This document shows, piece after piece, positions 1-5,018 of a DNA stretch of 29,394 bases (the stretch's first letter is position 1; each line of letters starts with the position of its first letter). Source of the DNA: a virus; the IMG/VR virus record IMGVR_UViG_3300029448_000279, positions 1 to 29,394 of that record. One strand, given 5' to 3'. The notes below the pieces were generated by a model that did not search any database, had not been told where the DNA came from, and saw nothing but the letters and a program-made list of their open reading frames with translations. Both the position numbers and the translations under genes were made by a program.

Positions 1-154
1 TAACGACATCCGAGATATTAGCTGTACCAATATTTATTAATTCACTAGCTAATGCATCACGATTTTTATAAATAACTTCGCTGCCCTTGATCTTTCTTTT
101 GATCTGACGGACACTCGCAAAGTTGTCAAGACGAGGAAGGACTCTTTTAGTCAT
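1..154 (-). CDS. Unknown early protein, N-terminal 51 codons (cut by window edge)
   Basis: An open frame starts with ATG at 154 and runs off the left edge without a stop; the protein begins MTKRVLPRLDN. The start overlaps the stop of the SSB-like gene as TAATG (1-nt overlap), the same coupling seen across this genome, and this is the main support. The visible part is basic, with many Lys and Arg in the first 30 residues, and shows no motif I recognise. Its place at the end of the replication operon suggests a DNA-metabolism role, but that is inference only. Confidence 0.6.
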   Translation of the reverse strand, partial: MTKRVLPRLDNFASVRQIKRKIKGSEVIYKNRDALASELINIGTANISDVV

Positions 155-411
155 TAGAACGGAACATCATCGTTAAATTGATTATTCTGTCTAGGTTGTG
201 GCGAAGGCATTGATGCAGGACCATCTTTCGGTGGTAACAACATAACCTTCATAATTAGACTTCCGTCTTTGCTTTTCGTTTGTATTGGCAAAGAATTAAA
301 TATAATATCCCAGCCTCCTAACTTATTTTGAAAAGCCTTACCGACATTATGCCAATAAGTTTTACCATCTTTACCTTCTAAAGGTACGACAGCATTTAAT
401 TTATCAACCAT
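154..411 (-). CDS. Small SSB-like protein with acidic DDVPF C-terminal tail
   Basis: An 85-residue protein. I chose the ATG at 411 because AAAGGAG lies 5 nt upstream; a longer frame to 495 would be translated from a poly-G tract and looks spurious. The body contains a short Trp/Gly-rich block (KTYWHNVGKAF, then GGWDIIFNSLP) typical of small uncharacterised phage and plasmid proteins. The C-terminus is Pro/Gln/Asn-rich and ends NDDVPF, like the acidic DDxPF tip by which bacterial SSB recruits replication and repair proteins. It lies directly downstream of the replication initiator. I infer a single-strand-binding or SSB-mimic role. At 85 residues it is shorter than a canonical OB-fold SSB (about 110 residues plus tail), so it may only mimic the tail. 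Confidence 0.7.
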   Translation of the reverse strand: MVDKLNAVVPLEGKDGKTYWHNVGKAFQNKLGGWDIIFNSLPIQTKSKDGSLIMKVMLLPPKDGPASMPSPQPRQNNQFNDDVPF

Positions 412-452
412 AAAAACTCCTTTGTAAAAGTTGAAAAATATTTTTGTGGCAT

Positions 453-483
453 CCCCCCTATACGCATAGACCCCCCTCCCCCC
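453..483 (-). other. Triple G6 tract (possible G-quadruplex or super-Shine-Dalgarno)
   Basis: Read on the minus strand, three runs of exactly six G occur in 31 bases: 483-478, 476-471 and 458-453. A single A separates the first two and 12 nt separate the last two. Such runs stand out in an AT-rich genome. They lie in the 173-bp gap (412-584) between the replication initiator and the SSB-like gene. The same gap holds a 5-bp inverted repeat (559-563 with 570-574) and no convincing promoter. Function unknown. Confidence 0.6.
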
Positions 484-584
484 TAGGTACGCCACTTGGC
501 AGTTCGCCTTTTTTATTTTTTAGAGGTGGGATTATTGCGTATTCTTTGCTTTGCATTTCTAGACTTGACTCTAGGTTTGCTAAA

Positions 585-1496
585 TTAATCAAACTTCAAT
601 CTCCTTTTCGGTCGCATTGCTTTCACTAAGTCCTGGATAATTTCTTTGGTTGTCGTAGGTTCTGGCTTTAGACAAGCGAGTATGTATGATATGGGAAACA
701 CCGGTGGTTTCTTTTTCTTCTTCAGTATGTTCTCTATCTTAGTTAGCAATGATGGTGTCTTATCCTGGTATTGGATTAGCTGAGTCATCTGTCGCCAATC
801 TCTTCTGTCTGGTTGAAATGTAGTTTGGTAGATTTTTAAATGGATGTTCTGGAACTTCTTCATCATTTCCATTTCATCTAATTTTTTATTCTCTTTAATA
901 GTACTTCTAGTATTATTATTTAAGTCTAGTTCCTTGAGTCTAGTTTTAGTTGCGCTAGGCTCAACTTGTTTGTTGCGCTCACCGCAACTTGTTTGGCTTT
1001 TTTTATCTCTTTTCATAGTAGCTTGTATTGTATCTTTCTGCACTATTTCTTGCAACTCTTCATCGTTATTTAATGCTCTAGAATATACTTCATTATCGTT
1101 CATTAATGGATCGTAGAGTATTCTATAGACGGAAGATTTATGTTTCACATTCTTATACAGCGGTGAACCTTTTCTGAGTCGTTTGATATAGCCCCATTCA
1201 ATCAGAGATTTTATGGCTCTGGATACACTTGATTTATCTCTCATCACTTGATTACCAATGTATTGGTATGTGGGAAAGCAGACTCCGGTATAATTATTTG
1301 CGCAGCTGCATAACACAGATAAGATCAGGTATTTAATTGGTGATCTGGCGATGCGTTTATCATTCAAAGCTCTTCTGGGTACGACAGTAAATGGCCCTCC
1401 AGAATACACACTTTGAATGTTATTCTTACCATTGTCCAGAATCTTCTTCCGTATCTTGTCTTTGTAGTCTGTATCCATTCTTAACAAATTGTTCAT
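585..1496 (-). CDS. Replication initiation / replisome-organiser-like winged-helix protein
   Basis: Up to 303 residues. Roughly residues 35-115 look like the helix-turn-helix domain of phage replication proteins (lambda O / DnaD / plasmid Rep class): a FTVVPRRAL entry, a hydrophobic helix, then FPTYQYIGNQVMRDKSSVSR with a recognition helix and a wing (GYIKRLRKG). A polar linker rich in Lys, Glu and Asn follows, then a basic C-terminal region that could bind helicase or loader. Its neighbours (SSB-like, DUF3310, DUF1064 nuclease) fit a replication operon. The start is uncertain: ATG 1496 overlaps the upstream 61-residue gene by 71 nt, ATG 1478 is an alternative, and neither has a strong ribosome-binding site. 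The class is fairly secure; a specific role in origin recognition is inference. Confidence 0.75.
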   Translation of the reverse strand: MNNLLRMDTDYKDKIRKKILDNGKNNIQSVYSGGPFTVVPRRALNDKRIARSPIKYLILSVLCSCANNYTGVCFPTYQYIGNQVMRDKSSVSRAIKSLIEWGYIKRLRKGSPLYKNVKHKSSVYRILYDPLMNDNEVYSRALNNDEELQEIVQKDTIQATMKRDKKSQTSCGERNKQVEPSATKTRLKELDLNNNTRSTIKENKKLDEMEMMKKFQNIHLKIYQTTFQPDRRDWRQMTQLIQYQDKTPSLLTKIENILKKKKKPPVFPISYILACLKPEPTTTKEIIQDLVKAMRPKRRLKFD

Positions 1497-1611
1497 AGCA
1501 TTTAATTTCTAATGTAATTTTACTTGCGGTTACAACAAAAGGTTCATCACTCCAAAATATATTATTACACCAATCACATTTAATCCTATGCGGTCTGTTC
1601 TTCTTTTTCAT
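1426..1611 (-). CDS. Small Cys-containing protein, possible zinc-knuckle
   Basis: A 61-residue basic protein beginning MKKKNRPHRIKCDWC. A C-x2-C pair (residues 12 and 15) and a third Cys near residue 38 could form part of a zinc site, but no clear fourth ligand is visible. It overlaps its upstream neighbour by 26 nt and its downstream neighbour (the initiator) by up to 71 nt, in different frames. There is no strong ribosome-binding site. It is kept because the leftward operon has no other candidate in this stretch and the CxxC start is protein-like. No function can be assigned. Confidence 0.5.
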   Translation of the reverse strand: MKKKNRPHRIKCDWCNNIFWSDEPFVVTASKITLEIKCYEQFVKNGYRLQRQDTEEDSGQW

Positions 1612-1819
1612 ACTTCATAGATAATTTGACATGACAATCAATATGCTCGTTAATTAATGCCTGTAATACATTGGCATAGGTAAGATTGTTCAATTCCTTT
1701 TTAATGTACATTCGCTGTATGTCCGCTAACTTCATATCATTATCCAGGCATAACAATAAGAATTCTATGGCTTCCTTGGCGAGCAATCTATGCGTTTCAC
1801 TATTTTTGTTCAGAATCAC
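1586..1819 (-). CDS. Hypothetical small helical protein
   Basis: A 77-residue, mostly helical, charged protein with an ETHRLLAKEAIEFLLLCLDN block. It overlaps the 3' end of the DUF3310 gene by 20 nt and the next gene by 26 nt, in line with the compact style of the operon. No recognisable motif, membrane segment or signal peptide. Probably an early accessory protein. Confidence 0.55.
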   Translation of the reverse strand: MILNKNSETHRLLAKEAIEFLLLCLDNDMKLADIQRMYIKKELNNLTYANVLQALINEHIDCHVKLSMKYEKEEQTA

Positions 1820-2147
1820 TTGGTATATCCCCCGCTGAATATTCTATCTCTTGTCTATTATCTTCTTCCTGATGAGCTTCTATTTCCTTTTTACATATAT
1901 CCTGGTAGCGACATAGATACCACATTGCCTTGCGTAAATCTCTATCCTCTTCTTTCTTTCTTGATAACGGATCAAGATTCTTATGTTTGTAACCAAAACG
2001 ATAGGTGTATTTGTAATGTGATCCCAAAAGATATGCTTTGAATCCTTCGTAACCAAGTCTATCTCGTATGTAATCAATACACTCTACAGTTCCTTGTTTG
2101 TAATGATCAGGATTAATTAATTCTATGTTGTATTTAGGGTCAGCCAT
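1800..2147 (-). CDS. DUF3310 family protein (T7 gp1.7-type nucleotide kinase relative)
   Basis: A 115-residue protein with the DUF3310 pattern: PDHYKQGTVECIDYI at the start, a central KAYLLGSHYKYTYRFGYKH block, then DLRKAMWYLCRY. T7 gp1.7, which phosphorylates dGMP and dTMP, belongs to this family; nucleotide metabolism is therefore likely but not shown here. Two ATGs are in tandem. The second (2147) is preferred because GGAGG lies 4 nt upstream and because it shares one base with the previous gene's stop (TGATG). The C-terminal 30 residues are acidic and probably disordered. Confidence 0.8.
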   Translation of the reverse strand: MADPKYNIELINPDHYKQGTVECIDYIRDRLGYEGFKAYLLGSHYKYTYRFGYKHKNLDPLSRKKEEDRDLRKAMWYLCRYQDICKKEIEAHQEEDNRQEIEYSAGDIPSDSEQK

Positions 2148-2452
2148 CATACCTCCTTTATTGTTATGTCATAAATAGCTTCGGTTAGTTTTTTCTTTAT
2201 TCTATACACAGAAGTTTTCACTCCCTTTACATCCTCAATGACCTTATTACCATTTTCATAATATAAAAAGTCCGCAATGTATGTGCATATCTTTTTCCCA
2301 CAAACTTCAATAGGAAACTTTGGTTGTAATACTAGATCACTAATTCTTTTTTCTTCTCTCATAAACTTTAGTTCTTTATATCGCATAGCCTCTTTCTTCG
2401 AAGCAAAGGTAATGCCATCAACTTCAGTTCTAATCGCTTTGTATTTTGTCAT
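2147..2452 (-). CDS. DUF1064 family PD-(D/E)XK-like nuclease
   Basis: A 101-residue protein matching the phage DUF1064 family, with KYKAIRTEVDGITFASKKE at the start, QPKFPIEVCGK, then YIADFLYY and VIEDVKG. The spacing of Glu21, Asp61 and Asp74-x-Lys76 is that of a PD-(D/E)XK nuclease core, so a metal-dependent DNA nuclease, perhaps structure-specific, is likely. The family's substrate is not something I can state. It is coupled to the DUF3310 gene by TGATG and overlaps the upstream 83-residue gene by 23 nt. Length is typical for the family. Confidence 0.8.
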   Translation of the reverse strand: MTKYKAIRTEVDGITFASKKEAMRYKELKFMREEKRISDLVLQPKFPIEVCGKKICTYIADFLYYENGNKVIEDVKGVKTSVYRIKKKLTEAIYDITIKEV

Positions 2453-2681
2453 CGTTTACTCTGTCCTTATATCGCCTTCCAGCATACAATAAATTTAAAT
2501 GTTCCTCCCACTTCAAGCATACCCATCCATAATAGCCTTCTGGTTTATGATATTTTTCTACCCATTCTTCCACTAATCTTGGTGCATACTTACAACTAGT
2601 GGTGTCACCAATATAATGGTGATTAGCTGGTGGAGGGTAGTTAGAAAAAACCATAATCCAAACTGCAAACTTTACAAACAT
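2430..2681 (-). CDS. Small protein with N-terminal hydrophobic segment
   Basis: An 83-residue protein. The first 13 residues (MFVKFAVWIMVFS) form a short hydrophobic stretch that could be a signal peptide or membrane anchor. The rest is aromatic-rich with two Cys (in TTSCKYAP and YGWVCLKW), which would suit a disulfide outside the cytoplasm. The start is fixed by a TAATG overlap with the RHH gene rather than by a good ribosome-binding site. As an early product it might act at the cell envelope, for example in superinfection exclusion. That is speculation. Confidence 0.55.
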   Translation of the reverse strand: MFVKFAVWIMVFSNYPPPANHHYIGDTTSCKYAPRLVEEWVEKYHKPEGYYGWVCLKWEEHLNLLYAGRRYKDRVNDDKIQSD

Positions 2682-2836
2682 TACAGCCCAAACAATCGTC
2701 TAAATGCGCCTTGATCCTGTAGACCCTCTTCACAGTAATGCTCTACAAGTCTACCCATAGGAACTCTTTTATTCTTAGATTCTTTTTTTAATCTGTCGTA
2801 AACTTTCTGATCAATTCTAATAAATAAACCTTTCAT
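2681..2836 (-). CDS. Ribbon-helix-helix (Arc/CopG-type) regulator, 51 residues
   Basis: A short gene: ATG at 2836, TAA at 2681-2683. The protein starts MKGLFIRIDQKVYDRLKKE, i.e. a beta-strand (GLFIRID) and first helix, followed by a second helix (VPMGRLVEHYCEEGL). This is the strand-helix-helix pattern and size of Arc/CopG/MetJ-type dimeric DNA-binding proteins. AAAGG sits 6 nt before this ATG; another in-frame ATG at 2842 is too close to it. It is the first gene of the leftward operon and sits beside the divergent control region, so it is the obvious candidate to bind the operator-like repeats there and autoregulate. DNA binding is family knowledge; the target is inference. Confidence 0.8.
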   Translation of the reverse strand: MKGLFIRIDQKVYDRLKKESKNKRVPMGRLVEHYCEEGLQDQGAFRRLFGL

Positions 2837-2851
2837 CGTCATCCTTTCTGC

Positions 2852-2902
2852 GCCTACCTGTGGCTATATATGGGGAAGGATTCCAAAAAAATACAGGTAG
2901 GC
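2852..2902. repeat. 10-bp perfect inverted repeat with 31-bp spacer
   Basis: GCCTACCTGT at 2852-2861 and its exact reverse complement ACAGGTAGGC at 2893-2902. The right arm ends 2 bp from the -35 hexamer of the rightward promoter. The left arm lies about 10 bp from the RHH gene's Shine-Dalgarno. It could be a pair of operators, a recombinase site, or an RNA hairpin in the leftward leader. Confidence 0.75.
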
Positions 2903-2904
2903 AT

Positions 2905-2933
2905 TTGACAATATATCATAATAATATTATAAA
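2905..2933 (+). promoter_or_regulatory. Sigma70-type promoter for the recombinase operon
   Basis: TTGACA (2905-2910), 17-bp spacer, TATAAA (2928-2933). The -35 is consensus and the -10 has one mismatch. Predicted transcription start near 2940; the recombinase ATG follows at 2974 with AGGAAGG 6 nt before it. This is one of the two best promoters in the window. Confidence 0.8.
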
Positions 2934-2960
2934 TATAGAAGGCAATTATGCCTATAACAA
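2932..2960 (-). promoter_or_regulatory. Candidate leftward promoter overlapping the rightward one
   Basis: On the minus strand, TTGTTA (2960-2955), 17-bp spacer, TATATT (2937-2932). Its -10 shares two base pairs with the -10 of the rightward promoter, so the two could not be occupied together. It would start transcription near 2925 and give the RHH operon a leader of about 90 nt containing both arms of the inverted repeat. The -35 is weaker than the rightward one. Confidence 0.45.
2940..2953. promoter_or_regulatory. Short palindrome at the promoter overlap (operator candidate)
   Basis: AGGCA-ATTA-TGCCT, a perfect 5-bp-arm palindrome. It covers the predicted start site of the rightward promoter and lies in the spacer of the leftward promoter, so a protein bound here could block both. 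Its AGGCA/TGCCT core recurs at the outer ends of the larger inverted repeat (GTAGGCA on the right arm). Confidence 0.45.
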
Positions 2961-2973
2961 AGGAAGGTAAATA

Positions 2974-3681
2974 ATGGATATAGCAATAATAAGATTAAGT
3001 AATGACAAATCAGATGAAGATAGACAAAAGTTTATACTGAAAAATCATTTTAAGAAACATAACATTACTGATGTTAGGTATGTTGAGGACATAGGTATTT
3101 CAGGAGGAGTGCCTATCCTTGACAGACCTAAACTAGGTCCTGTCCTCAAAGCTGCTCCAAAAGGCACTACAGTTTATGTTTCTGACCTTTCAAGGTTAGG
3201 TCGTTTGGACTACGACATGATGAAGTTTAGAGATAATAAAAATTTTAATTTAGTGGTGTGTAATAATCCAGAGATAACTGAAGATAAAAATAGAATTATG
3301 TTTGGTGTGAATGCGATTATGTCTGACCAATACAGAAGGGATTTATCTGCCAAGCAAAAAGAAAAATGTTTAGAGATGAAAACTTCTATTGCTGAAACAG
3401 GTTATTACATTACTAAATCTACAAATCGTAAGATGACTAAACTTGGTGTGCATAACTCTATGGATAAAGCTAGATCAAAAGCTACTGAAGCTGTAAAACA
3501 GAAAGCTATGAGAGATTTATCTAAAGTTCAGATTCATCTTAACGATGCTAAGAATCATTCCAGGTCCTTACTTGGTATGGCTAATTATCTAAATGTTCGT
3601 AACATCAAAACTGCCAGAGGTTGTAGTTGGAGTGCCTCCACAGTTAAGAGAGCTTTAGATAGAATATCAACACTTCACTAG
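2974..3681 (+). CDS. Small serine recombinase (resolvase/invertase type)
   Basis: A 235-residue protein. The N-terminal catalytic domain (about 1-135) has Arg7 and Ser9 (IIRLS), EDIGISGG near 39-45, Arg51 and SRLGR with Arg74 and Arg77, matching the catalytic Arg/Ser set of gamma-delta resolvase. The Asp that normally precedes the first Arg of the RxxR pair is Ser73 here. The C-terminal part (about 195-232: GMANYLNVRNIKTARG then SWSASTVKRAL) resembles the DNA-binding 'recombinase' segment. It lacks the long zinc/coiled-coil region of large serine integrases. It may resolve, invert or integrate DNA; its substrate is unknown. First gene of the rightward operon, with a strong promoter and RBS. 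Confidence 0.85.
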   Translation: MDIAIIRLSNDKSDEDRQKFILKNHFKKHNITDVRYVEDIGISGGVPILDRPKLGPVLKAAPKGTTVYVSDLSRLGRLDYDMMKFRDNKNFNLVVCNNPEITEDKNRIMFGVNAIMSDQYRRDLSAKQKEKCLEMKTSIAETGYYITKSTNRKMTKLGVHNSMDKARSKATEAVKQKAMRDLSKVQIHLNDAKNHSRSLLGMANYLNVRNIKTARGCSWSASTVKRALDRISTLH

Positions 3682-3689
3682 GAGAGATA

Positions 3690-3896
3690 ATGGAAACATT
3701 AATTATAGGACTTGTTTTTAACTTGTACTCTTGGAGCAACGCAGACTTTTTTGTACAAAAGAAAAACAATGAAAGACAATATACTTGCGTATGGGTTGAT
3801 AAGGGTTGGTCAAAAGCCGATCCAAAGAATCCATCGCTTAGTGTATTTGGTTATACAAAATATAAACAACAATGTGTTACGAAGGAGAAAGAATGA
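3690..3896 (+). CDS. Small protein with N-terminal hydrophobic segment and two Cys
   Basis: A 68-residue protein. GGAGAG directly after the recombinase stop gives a good ribosome-binding site 3-4 nt from this ATG, which decides against an overlapping frame starting at 3712. The N-terminus (METLIIGLVFNLYSWSNA) is hydrophobic enough for a short signal or anchor, though it lacks the usual basic n-region. The remainder carries two Cys about 28 residues apart. Function unknown; an envelope location is possible. Confidence 0.5.
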   Translation: METLIIGLVFNLYSWSNADFFVQKKNNERQYTCVWVDKGWSKADPKNPSLSVFGYTKYKQQCVTKEKE

Positions 3897-4078
3897 AAGA
3901 TAAAATAATAAAACAACTTAAAGAGTACATAGAAGTCATACCCTCCGTACTTTTTTTAGTCTTATTTATGGTTATGGCATATATGTTTTTGCTTGTTAGT
4001 TGTGCCTATGATGACGAGTGTTATAACCTTCATATGAACCCAATACAGGAGATACCTTATGTCAGCGATAATGAATAA
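3893..4078 (+). CDS. Small membrane protein, possible lipoprotein
   Basis: A 61-residue protein starting MKDKIIKQ. GAAGGAG lies just upstream, and the start overlaps the previous stop as ATGA. A basic N-terminus is followed by about 19 hydrophobic residues (around 19-37) ending in LVSC, which fits a lipobox (L-x-[GAS]-C). The short tail is acidic (YDDECYN...). It could be a lipoprotein or a single-pass membrane protein. Being an early gene between a recombinase and an exonuclease, it is unlikely to be a lysis spanin. Function unknown. Confidence 0.6.
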   Translation: MKDKIIKQLKEYIEVIPSVLFLVLFMVMAYMFLLVSCAYDDECYNLHMNPIQEIPYVSDNE

Positions 4079-5018
4079 ATTTAGCCATGATGGATATGAA
4101 ATCGGAGCATCAAAGATTGGTGTAATCGTCCTCGGTAAAAACAATTTCTATGTCAGGGAATATCTTCGCTATCAATTTAGAAAGATTCAGCTCGGTGAGA
4201 TTGAACAAATGGATTCTACATCAGCACCTAATGCAGCTAAGAGGGGTCAGTACCTTGAACCTGGATTGAGGGAATGGGTATCCGATGAACTTGACGAGTT
4301 ATGTTCTCATCAAGAGGGTCAAATGTCCTGTAATCTTTACATACCTAAAGAAGGTTTTCATAAAAAAGAATATAAGATGGCAGCTTCTCTGGATGGTATT
4401 CTTGAAATCAAAGGTGGTAAACTTCCGTTCTACGATAGGCTTGAGGATAAGATGGTAAACCTAGAAGGCTTTGGAGTCTGTGAAATAAAGACTCAAGGAT
4501 ATAATTCTGGTCCACCAACTTACGAGAACATACTACAAGTACAAGCTCAGATGTTTTGTTCTGGTTACAAGTGGGCAATCATTGGTAAGCTCGGCCCTAA
4601 TCTTAAATTTGATATGTATGTTTATGAAGAAGATAAAGAGATTCAGAATACCATTGTTGAAGCGGTGAAGGATTTCTGGAAACGAGTGGATGATGACATT
4701 CCTTACGATGATGATAGTGAACCGGAGAAAACTTTTGTTGATTGGACTAATCACAGTAAGAGTAATGAGGTAATGGATTTAATTACTGACTTTGATAACT
4801 GTGATAAAAAGATTAAGGAACAAAAAGATTTAAAAGAAAGTGCCAGAGAAAAGATTATTGGCACTCTTAAATCTGAAAATGTTTCTTACATTACAATCAA
4901 TGATAGAAAGGTTGCGCTAGATACTATCGTTAGAAAGGCTACTCCAGAAAAGATAGTTCCAGCCAAGCCTGAATCTCAATATGAAAAATTAACAGTAAAG
5001 GAAATCAGAGATGAATAA
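4059..5018 (+). CDS. YqaJ-like viral recombination exonuclease (lambda Exo class)
   Basis: A 319-residue protein, preceded by AGGAG with 8-nt spacing. PD-(D/E)XK exonuclease motifs appear in order: a KRGQYLEPG block with Gly63 and Glu67, ASLDG with Asp112, CEIKT with Glu142-x-Lys144, and a QVQAQ helix near 161-165. This is the YqaJ/lambda-Exo arrangement, a 5'-3' double-strand exonuclease that makes 3' overhangs for annealing. A C-terminal charged helical region (about 230-319) may form a coiled coil or contact the partner. The next gene encodes a single-strand annealing protein, the usual two-gene phage recombination module. It overlaps both neighbours (20 nt upstream, 8 nt downstream). Confidence 0.88.
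   Translation: MSAIMNKFSHDGYEIGASKIGVIVLGKNNFYVREYLRYQFRKIQLGEIEQMDSTSAPNAAKRGQYLEPGLREWVSDELDELCSHQEGQMSCNLYIPKEGFHKKEYKMAASLDGILEIKGGKLPFYDRLEDKMVNLEGFGVCEIKTQGYNSGPPTYENILQVQAQMFCSGYKWAIIGKLGPNLKFDMYVYEEDKEIQNTIVEAVKDFWKRVDDDIPYDDDSEPEKTFVDWTNHSKSNEVMDLITDFDNCDKKIKEQKDLKESAREKIIGTLKSENVSYITINDRKVALDTIVRKATPEKIVPAKPESQYEKLTVKEIRDE

Noticed and set aside
412-495. N-terminal extension of the SSB-like gene to 495
   Set aside because: It would translate the poly-G tract into a Gly/Arg/Tyr-rich leader, whereas ATG 411 has a good RBS.
458-556. 32-residue minus-strand frame (MQSKEYAIIPPLKN...) in the gap before the SSB-like gene
   Set aside because: No convincing ribosome-binding site and the end is dictated by the G tract; kept only as a note.
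559-574. CTAGA/TCTAG inverted repeat as a terminator after the initiator gene
   Set aside because: Only 5 bp, AT-rich and not followed by a U-run on either strand.
844-1116. Plus-strand 90-residue very hydrophobic frame antisense to the initiator gene
   Set aside because: It is the reverse reading of Lys/Asn-rich codons, which gives Leu/Phe/Ser by composition; no ribosome-binding site or operon context.
2837-2973. Search for LexA/SOS boxes in the divergent control region
   Set aside because: CTGT and ACAG occur only as parts of the inverted-repeat arms 31 bp apart, not at SOS-box spacing; no GTTC direct repeats seen.
2974-3681. Large serine integrase
   Set aside because: Only 235 residues; lacks the long zinc-ribbon and coiled-coil C-terminal part.
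3712-3903. 63-residue plus-strand frame overlapping the 68-residue gene
   Set aside because: No Shine-Dalgarno at its start, while the frame at 3690 has GGAGAG and an ATGA junction to the next gene.
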